A stretch of DNA of 60,000 bases from Cristatella mucedo (Eukaryota > Bryozoa > Phylactolaemata > Cristatellidae), in the NCBI GenBank assembly GCA_009760855.2, contig WPIO01000115.1:852501-912500 (forward strand), read 5' to 3'. The translations under genes and the position numbers were made by a program. Below the pieces are notes generated by a model. The model did no database searches. It was not told the origin of the DNA and was given only the letters and a program-made list of their open reading frames with translations. The first letter of the stretch is position 1. Each line of letters opens with the position of its first letter. Shown in pieces: positions 52,991 to 60,000 of this stretch.

Positions 52991-53944
52991 CGCTACTTAG
53001 CCTTTAATTGTACCTTATACAACTAACCTGTGTAAACCCGAGTAGTCTTTGTAGCTTAGTAGAATTAAAGACAGTGAGACATACATAACATAACATGTCA
53101 TGTGCATAAACAATGCTGACTGTGTTAAAAATCCAATCCGAACAAATTTTCGTGATTTAATTACCCAATGCAGCAGTCTCTTTTTTTCTTAAAGGAAGCA
53201 ATATAAACGCGAATTTTATTCAAATAATGTAGATTTCATGAAGGCACGTTTGATATGTCTCTATATGAACTCCTTTGTAGAAGCTATGAAGCTTTTGTAA
53301 ATATTGGTTTCATAATATAAAAGTAAAACAACAAGCTTTGACTTTGATTTTGATTTGCAGTATTTTCCATTTAAAAAGAATGACCAGAGCCATTAAAAAA
53401 TACCGTTAAGAATAATGTATCGTCATAACTAATTCTTATAGGTTACAAGGTGTGAGTGTGTGTTATATGCAAACATTTTTATAAAAAAAAATAACTTTAG
53501 TAACTTACCTGATACCATTAGCTGTTAAATTGAAAGCTTAAGACGTCAAATAAGCTAATGAAAGTAAAGTGAAATCATCATTATTAAAGAAAGACCCATT
53601 TATTGCCCTCATAATCGAAATAAGATCGGGGAAATTGGAGATTTTGGTGAATTTCTATTTGGTGATTGGTGAATTTCTATTGGCACGGTGCTAGGTAGGT
53701 TACTAGTAGCCGGAAAATATCACTCGGCCGCCAGCGTGGGGAATGATGCCAGCCGCTGGCAGTAAGGGTTAAGATGTCAGTAGGCATGTAATTTTTTATG
53801 GGCTACGGTAAAAAAAGATACGATTAAATTATTTTATTTAAGCAGGTTTTAGCTGTAGCGGTTTTCGTATAAGATAATCTTGAGAACTTTTATTTTTGAA
53901 GAGAATTGTACAACGGAAAAGAAACGATAGCAGTGCCTGGTTTC
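52991..53944. other. Unassigned, with a small GC-rich hairpin
   Basis: AT-rich except for about 53700-53765, where GCCAGCG and CGCTGGC form a 7-bp inverted repeat in a GC-rich patch. Just upstream, TTGGTGAATTTCTAT occurs twice about 23 bases apart. No gene seen. Confidence 0.4.
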
Positions 53945-54316
53945 TTGAGGCGGGAGTGCGTATGTGCATTTTTGCGTACGCAGTATGCATACCGGAGCTA
54001 CCAATCTTCAACTAGCGAAACAAACTGAAGGCAGGAAGCATAGCTGAATAAAGAGGACAATCCTGAAAGTAATCTAAATGCAGGTCGCTGCTCGGGTTAT
54101 CTAAAAGAACATGTGCTACAGTCGGCAGCAGGAGATTGATGTCGTTGACTAAGAACAGCAGGGGTTAATTCCACAGTCTAGGACCTGCAGACCGGAATTT
54201 ATCGCTAACGCTTTTAAAAAGTGGTAGTAAAACAGCTAAATTATTGAGTATATGCACGAGTAGGAGGCTAATACTAGTACATAATTTCAGGTAAGTATAA
54301 ATGAGCCGCAGGAAAT

Positions 54317-54472
54317 AGTAGCTAATGTAATGGCCTCATTTGTATGGCAACAGAAGAGCCTTAACGGCTATAAACACCGCCCTAAGTTGGCAAAATAAGA
54401 TTGCTCGCTTCAGGATTCAAATCCACAACATTGGTCGTGAAAAGCGAGCACTCTAGCTTTGACTATTACGGC
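54317..54472 (-). mobile_element. tRNA-derived SINE, copy 5 (degraded)
   Basis: GCTAATGTAATGGCCTC tail/body edge, CAACAGAAGAGCCTTAACGG, B box region GGATTTGAATCC on the minus strand and a head ending in GCCGTAATAGTC. It lies within the LINE-B on the same strand. Confidence 0.75.
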
Positions 54473-54924
54473 ATGGCTTTACGGGTCGAACAAATAACTC
54501 TACTCTGTATCCGTTGATCAGCCAAAAGCCATTGACGTTCCTTCCGCAAAGAACATGCATAGCCGAACCTATGGTTTGGTTAACTAGCCTTGCTGCCTTA
54601 CTCATCACCAGCTGCTGTTAGCTACAGGCTTTTTTGGTGCTAGTCAAAAGTGAATGGCAATAATATAGCGTAGAAAGAACAAGGAACCTAGCTGAATTTT
54701 GTGCAAGCCACCGTAGTAGACAGTCCCCAATCTTGGATGAAGATTTGTCGAGATGGCTAGCAGTATATGCATTCTCCGCAACGATACACTGTTAATTTTG
54801 CACCTCTCAAAGAGGACACCACAAATTTGACCATTTGGTGACGATCTCAAAACAGCATCCCCAAAGAGGAGACCAGAGTATTCTAGCCAAACCACACTCC
54901 CGTAAAGAGCTCTGAGTAGCAGCT

Positions 54925-55130
54925 GAGTTTGATACTAGCTCAACTGCTCACCTGTCTTGGTTATGCTTACCACTTTCTCTTTGCTGCGTGAGATGAAGTC
55001 TGCTGGCTACCAAATTCGTACTGAAAGCCGTTTAGCCTGCGAGTGCCCTATAGAGCCACTCCTGCGTACCACACACATAGTCTTTGTAGCTTTATGAAGT
55101 AACTGACTGGGATACATTACGTTATAGCTC
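54925..55130 (+). mobile_element. LINE-B 3' tail inserted in opposite LINE-B
   Basis: CTCAACTGCTCACCTG, CTTTCTCTTTGCTGCG, GAAAGCCGTTTAGCCTGCGAG and the hairpin to GGGATACATTACG. Opposite orientation to the surrounding LINE-B. Confidence 0.78.
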
Positions 55131-55790
55131 TCAGCTCTTTTCGATGAAATTCGCCATCCACTAATATCAGATTTCTGGTGAGGGATTAACTACGTTTTTC
55201 AGTCGCGTTCGAAAATTCCTTAAGGTTTAAACGGCAAACAGAGCTGAGTAACTTCAGCATTAAAGTGATAGCCACGCCTATGTAACAAGTGAAAAGTCTG
55301 GTGGAGGAGGATTGAGCACTAAGAAAGGCGAATTGAACTCTATCAGAAGAGCACAAATTAAACCTCGGCAGTGCCTCAGCTGCCAGACTGATCGTTGTTT
55401 TCAATCTTTCTAGTAGAATATCGAAGTGACCAATTTTGTCCGCAGCTGATAGATCTGGCAGGGCTAGTGCCATGAAATTCCCGTAATCGTTGCTGCATAA
55501 CATATCGCTTGTTAGATGGAGGAGAGCAGTTGAGTGAATTTGTATCGCTTGAATAAAGACAAAATGTGTGTGACAATTCACAATTGCTAAGGTGTGCTGC
55601 ACATTTCGGAACGAAAATAGTTTCGCAAATTCTTGACACAAATATACGAAGGGAAACTGGGCAAAAATAACAAGAATCTCCAATTCAATCCTCCATTTCA
55701 AGTATAGGTCGAACGATGGACAATCCCGTTTTCTAAAAATGCATGATAAAACCATTTTATTGCTGGACTCAGTTTGTGCCAGCAAGACTC

Positions 55791-56874
55791 ACGCAGGGAA
55801 TCGAATATAATATTTAGAACACGAGTGGTATCTAGAGCTCTAAGCAGCAGATTCACGACACAGGCATGTCCTTAGTCACACCACTCTTTTGCTGTTCTCG
55901 TACAAGTCTGTACCTAACTACTCCATACCATCGGAGCACAGCAAACTTGTTGATGAGACAGTAGTTACTATTTGAGTTTCCCTAGTGTAATTTCTCAAAT
56001 ATAAATAGCTAGTTGAAAGTGACTCAATAGATAGTGGTGGGAGAGATCTCAAAACGAATAATATGTTGCCTGGCTAGGTAATATATTATCTAAGCCCTAC
56101 TCACTTTTAAAATAACACTAGAATTTTTTTTTCAGTATAACAGATAAGCGGATGAAAGTAAAAAAAGTTATGCCTAGGCAAGCATACACGAATAGAAGAT
56201 AAGGCCAGCAGAAATAACGGTTTGTAGTACCCCTTGTCAATAACATGCACCGAACCACGAACAGCTCATGAATACAACAACAACAATGATAATAATCGCC
56301 GCGTTTGGAGAAGCTATGGTTACTTAAAGTGCTTTACAGTTTCCTGTAAGAATATCAGAGCCCAAGTGAGAGTGACGTGCATTGAATTCTTCAAAGTTCA
56401 CGACAAAGCCAGCGTCCTGCTTTGACCTGATATGCTTAAGCTAACGTAAATAGCCTCTCGGTAGCAGATTAGTAAGACCACAAACATGCTCTTAATCGAG
56501 CATCGGTAATCATGCAGAGCTAACGGTAATAAAAAGCAGACTTGTGGTAACTTGGGGGAAAGAGAAAGCTGGCCTGAACGGATGCATATTGCTAGGAGAC
56601 CTAAAGCATGCAAAGTCACTGCAGGTAGTGACCGTATTAAGAAGCCAGTTTCCGACTTAAAGAGCCTACCAGCTGAAAGCTCTCTCATTAATGTACATCA
56701 ATTTACTTCGAAGGAAGGCATGAAGACCAAAAGCTGACGTACGGGTGTTGTGTAAGCTGGCTGGAGTAGCAGGAGGTTGGATAGATGGCCTGGTGCAAAC
56801 GAGTCGTTGACACAAGTGTACAAGACTATAAATCTTGACATTGATTTGACGCTAGATAGGGAGCCAGTAAAGCC
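55791..56874. other. Unassigned
   Basis: AT-rich. Overlapping short frames at 56398-56737 on both strands have no recognised domain. Confidence 0.3.
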
Positions 56875-57600
56875 TAATAATATAAATAATAATAATGATA
56901 ATATTGCACATGATAAAGCACCCTCGGTGGACTTAATCTCTTTCTAGGCGCTTTACGATTGCTCAAGAGAAGCACGATTAAATGGTTAGCGGTAGCATGC
57001 TCAACAAATTTTTTTTGTTTAAGGTGACATGCAAAGGGTCAGCATGCAATAATGGTTAGTGGTTGCATGCACAGAATCAGCACACACAAGCTCATAAAGG
57101 ACGAATGACAAGGACCAAATAATAGCGGTTCCCAAATAGATGCGGTTTTAGTTTCTTTTTAAATGTGGACAAGTAAGGAGATGTGTTTACGCAGGTCGGG
57201 ACTGAGTTCCAGGCTTTGGCAGAATACAAACTAAGGGCAAGGTTTCAAAAGGATTTGTGGTTTGTACGTAATATAGGTGAACAGTTAGATTCCAAAAAGC
57301 AGGTACTAGGATGTTAAAGTTTGGGTGAGAGTAGATCTGATAGTTAGGCTGGAGCCAAAGAATCAAGGGACCTGAAAGTGAGTGACAACACCATGAAGTA
57401 GATGGGTTGCTTGACTGGGAACCAGTGCAGGTATGCGAGAAGTGGTGTGATGTGGCAACGGCGTCGCCCAAGGCAGACGCGGCCCACGGCAGCCGAGTTG
57501 TGCACCAGCTATAGAGGGAAGTAAGTTCGTAATGAGGCAGCCAAGTCGATAAGGAGAGACCTGACGAGCAGGTGATGAATGCATGAGCTGCAGACAATTA
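56875..57600 (-). mobile_element. LINE-A, 5'-truncated copy with 3' end
   Basis: AATAATAATA tail, hairpin (56915-56957), 3' UTR with direct repeats (57030-57090), then the C-terminal coding region to about 57600 (CTGSQSSN, LHSLSGPLILWLQ equivalents). Frameshifts present. Confidence 0.82.
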
Positions 57601-58364
57601 CATACAACCCACGGGCGTCCTCAATAAAGTGAATTGCAAAAGTCTAAACGGGATATAAATAGAGCACGAAAAGTATTAACAGTCGATCTTCGATAAAAAG
57701 GTCGTTATTTTAGTTACATTCCCTAAGTAAAAATACTGAAACTAGATAGATTGAATAACTGAAAATTTAGCCGACCTAAAAGCCAAATAAGGACGGTTTT
57801 TGACTAACAACTTTGTATTCCAGTGTACTTCCATTACATATCCACTTCCGTTATGAACTATGACACATGAGGAATACTAGAAGGATCTTTCACAAGGGTC
57901 AGGTACACATAATAATTGGTAAACATAGATCTGCCTACCAATTTTAGATTGTAGTTTTCAATAATAATTTTTAGGGAAGAAATAAGCTTCATAAATGCAT
58001 ATTTCAGTGATGTAGTAGTGGTTAGAGTATCAAGTAATAGGGATGAAAAGCGATGCCCAGAAAGGTCAAAGGATAAGAAAATCATCTTTCCAACGTCATA
58101 GGCGTAAAATGCAGCCTCGAATGTGGAAACGCATCAGCCTTAAGATTTTTTAAGTAAGGAAAATAGGATCGTCTGTTACCGTGCCCTCATATATCCTATA
58201 CTTTAAGGGCTCCCAGGAAAGACGATGGACGTCACGTCGCACTCTGAAATCATCGTTAAATTAGTCTTTATCCCAGATTAGCACTATGCCAGAGAGGGAA
58301 AAATACGACTTGTGTGGATAGACGGTCCACGATGATATAACGATCATTAGTAAGAAAGTAATAG
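57601..58364. other. No recognisable feature
   Basis: AT-rich spacer; the 75-codon minus-strand frame at 57858-58085 has no recognisable domain. Confidence 0.3.
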
Positions 58365-58455
58365 TAAAAAATGCAAAGCACCTAGAAAATATTGATTTCT
58401 TTAAAAACGCTCGATATCATACATTATAGTAAACATAGTTATTATTACTATAGAT
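58365..58455 (+). mobile_element. LINE-A terminal hairpin and tail, degraded
   Basis: ATGCAAAGCACCTAGAAAAT to AAACGCTCGATATCAT and an ATTATTAC tail. Only the last 90 bases of the element remain. Confidence 0.6.
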
Positions 58456-58534
58456 TCAAACACTGTGAACACATTAAGGAGTTCTGGAATAAAGGCCAAA
58501 CATTGGTCAACGTGATACCAAACGGAAGTTGAGA

Positions 58535-59028
58535 TAATGATAATAAAAAAATGCACTAGATAAAGTGCCCTCAGAAAACTCGACCTTTTTCTTGGCACAT
58601 TACATTTGTTGCCAAGCAATCACGATTGAATGGTGTGTTGTATCGTGATCAATTAATAGCAAGTAGGAAATGGTTAAGGGTGACATGCTCAGGGTCACCA
58701 TTCACCTGCGGTTATTGGCAGCTTGCTGAACTGTTAGCACTCAAAGTGCATGAAGGAGGAGTCACCAGGACCCCCTAAATTCCGTCATAAATTGGTGTTT
58801 TTAATTTCTTTTTGCATAGTTTTAAACATAATACAAGTCAGATGATATTGTGGTGGAATTCGGGATTGAGTTTTGGGGTTTGAAAGCAAAGGTACAACTG
58901 AGTGTCTTCTGCAAAGACGTATGAGCCAAGATTGAGTTTGGAAATCAAATCGGCAAGAGGGGAGTAATAACCGTCAAACGAGCCAAACCAAGCACGGAGC
59001 CCATAGGTAGCTTTTATTTCAGAGGTAA
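58535..59028 (-). mobile_element. LINE-A copy with internal deletion
   Basis: Tail and hairpin (58562-58602), 3' UTR to about 58800, then a jump to the motif B/C region (AAAGGTACAACTGAGTGTC at 58885), so about 800 bases are missing. It ends where a LINE-B tail begins. Confidence 0.72.
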
Positions 59029-59610
59029 TAATGTAATGAATCTCCGTCTGTATCTCTAAAAAAGCATAAATACTGTGTGGATTTTACGCAGGAGAGTTTG
59101 TATAGCACACTCACTGCCTAAGCAGCTGTATGTGCACATTCGGAAGCCAGCAGAGTTCGTCTCACGAAAAAAAGAGATAGTGGGAAGCATAGCAGATTCA
59201 GGAGAGTAATTGAGGTAGTGATTAGCTTGAAAGTTGCAGCTCAGGAACCCTGAAAAGGATGAGCCACAGTTGGCAGCAGGAGAGTATTTGTTATTGTCTA
59301 AGAAATATGGAATCGAGTGCCACAGTTTAAGACATGCAGAGCTAAAGCTTCTGTCGCAGAAGGTCTTATAGCAGAGGAATAGAACAGCTAATTTATTATC
59401 TACACAGGACCTGAGGGCTCGAAGAGGCTGAAAGTGGTGCAGCAGTTCAGCTAGGAAAGGAGCAGCCGTGTAGGACTTTGAGAATCTGCATACGAACTTT
59501 GCTGTGTATCCGTTGATCAGCCAGCATCAATACCAGCCCTTTTAGCAAACGAGACGCTTGCTTAAACCTCTGGTACTTGAAGACTAGCCGATCGCTTCTC
59601 TCGATTCTTT
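59029..59610 (-). mobile_element. LINE-B 3' portion
   Basis: AATGTAATGAATCTCCGTC edge, hairpin region, TGTGCACATTCGG, the ORF end and the C-terminal coding region with AVLHGCSFPS...LLHHFQPLRALRSC equivalents up to about 59610. Abuts the LINE-A to its left without spacer. Confidence 0.82.
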
Positions 59611-59799
59611 GTGTAGAAGATAGACAAATCAGGGAGTCCATCCCTGCGATGAAAAAAATCTCCTATATTGTTGTTTCCCGATTCCTGGCTGCTCATCAAT
59701 GTCAACATTTAAGCATGTCACTATTGATCACGTCCGGAAGTTTACATACGAATCCTAGAAGGCAACAAGTCTTCTGGACCATATTCCCACTCTCCTGAT

Positions 59800-60000
59800 C
59801 CTACGTTTCATTGATCTGCTGCGGCTGCATAACTAACATCATTAATATGTGATAAGCCTCAGGTCATGTCCCAGGATCTTTCAAAAAGCTGTAGTCAGGC
59901 CGTTTTAAGTAAGAGTCACTACACCAAGAGAACTTGAGGAACTACCGCCCAGTCTCCCATCTAGCATTCCTATCAAAGACACTGGAACTGGTCGTGTCAG
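59800..60000 (+). mobile_element. LINE-A fragment running off the window
   Basis: CTGCTGCGGCTGCATAAC, then CCTCAGGTCATGTCCCAGG, KAVVRP-like and NYRPVSHLAFLSKTLELVV to the last base. This is the start of the reverse-transcriptase domain; the rest lies outside the window. Confidence 0.75.

Larger units (their letters stand above)
53945..55790 (-). mobile_element. LINE-B, shattered copy with two insertions
   Basis: On the minus strand: reverse-transcriptase motif A region (MALALPDLSAADKIGHFDILLE, TISLAAEALPRF, about 55560-55330), then FGDAVLRSSPNGQICGVLFE (54780-54890). The LADQRIQ-like C-terminal block follows at 54490-54530 and the 3' portion to 53945. It is broken by a SINE (54317-54472) and by a plus-strand LINE-B tail (54925-55130). 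No part is intact. Confidence 0.7.

Noticed and set aside
53644-53765. Terminal inverted repeats of a DNA transposon
   Set aside because: The 7-bp GCCAGCG/CGCTGGC stem and the nearby short direct repeat are too small and lack flanking target duplications.
55186-55785. 199-codon minus-strand ORF as a host gene
   Set aside because: The middle matches LINE-B motif A (DLSAAD, TISLAAEAL), so it is a decayed reverse transcriptase; the rest is out of frame.

Overview
The window looks like intron-and-transposon-rich nuclear DNA of a metazoan, most likely an invertebrate, but the species cannot be named from it. It is AT-rich, has no bacterial gene density, ribosome binding sites or operons, and holds no intact conventional gene that I can recognise. 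What can be recognised is dominated by remains of two non-LTR retrotransposon (LINE) families of the CR1/L2 type and one tRNA-derived SINE family, plus microsatellites, one minisatellite and several diverged duplicated blocks.

LINE-A (about 35 fragments, both strands) encodes an APE endonuclease and a reverse transcriptase. Its 3' UTR ends in a conserved hairpin (9-bp stem TAAAGCGCC/GGCGCTTTA) followed by an ATT-rich tail. The youngest copy (19287-20558, minus) is 5'-truncated but keeps the YADD motif and has a single nonsense codon. The longest copy (18567 to about 23165, minus) reaches back into the endonuclease. LINE-B (about 15 fragments) has its best copy at about 26960-30000 (plus): endonuclease C-terminus, reverse transcriptase with YADD changed to YAND, three frameshifts and two or more stops, and a 3' tail of ATTAC-like repeats behind another small hairpin. 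The SINE (five copies and one remnant, all minus) has a tRNA-like head with good A and B boxes, found at 2021, 19139, 34961, 45534 and 54317. Nesting is clear. At 18567-23165 an old LINE-A holds a SINE, which in turn holds a young LINE-A with a GTGAAA target-site duplication.

Between the transposons lie duplicated blocks that no recognised repeat explains. Block G1 occurs at 9510-13016 and 15006-18070 in tandem, with a partial third copy at 35480-36650. Block G2 occurs at 44960-46170 and 48035-50130. A two-unit direct repeat lies at 33799-34928. Pairwise comparison shows patches with same-length alignment, open frames and splice-like edges. Some read best on the minus strand, and one reads on the plus strand as a two-exon signal-peptide-like ORF at 12519-12822 and 17493-17819. 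The coding signal is weak and the copies carry stops, so these may be decayed gene families or simply old non-coding repeats.

Layout: 1-9.5 kb, scattered LINE-A and LINE-B with one SINE; 9.5-18 kb, G1 tandem blocks; 18.5-23.2 kb, triple-nested LINE/SINE; 23-26.7 kb, LINE-A fragments; 26.7-30 kb, best LINE-B; 31.8-36.7 kb, long LINE-A, tandem repeat, SINE, G1 fragment; 36.7-38.3 kb, LINE-B carrying an unknown insertion; 39-44 kb, dense LINE-A pile-up and an AC microsatellite; 44-50 kb, G2 blocks; 51.5 kb, 9-bp minisatellite; 53.9-55.8 kb, shattered LINE-B; 56.9-60 kb, more LINE-A and LINE-B. The genes here do not work together as a pathway; the window is a record of retrotransposition and decay.
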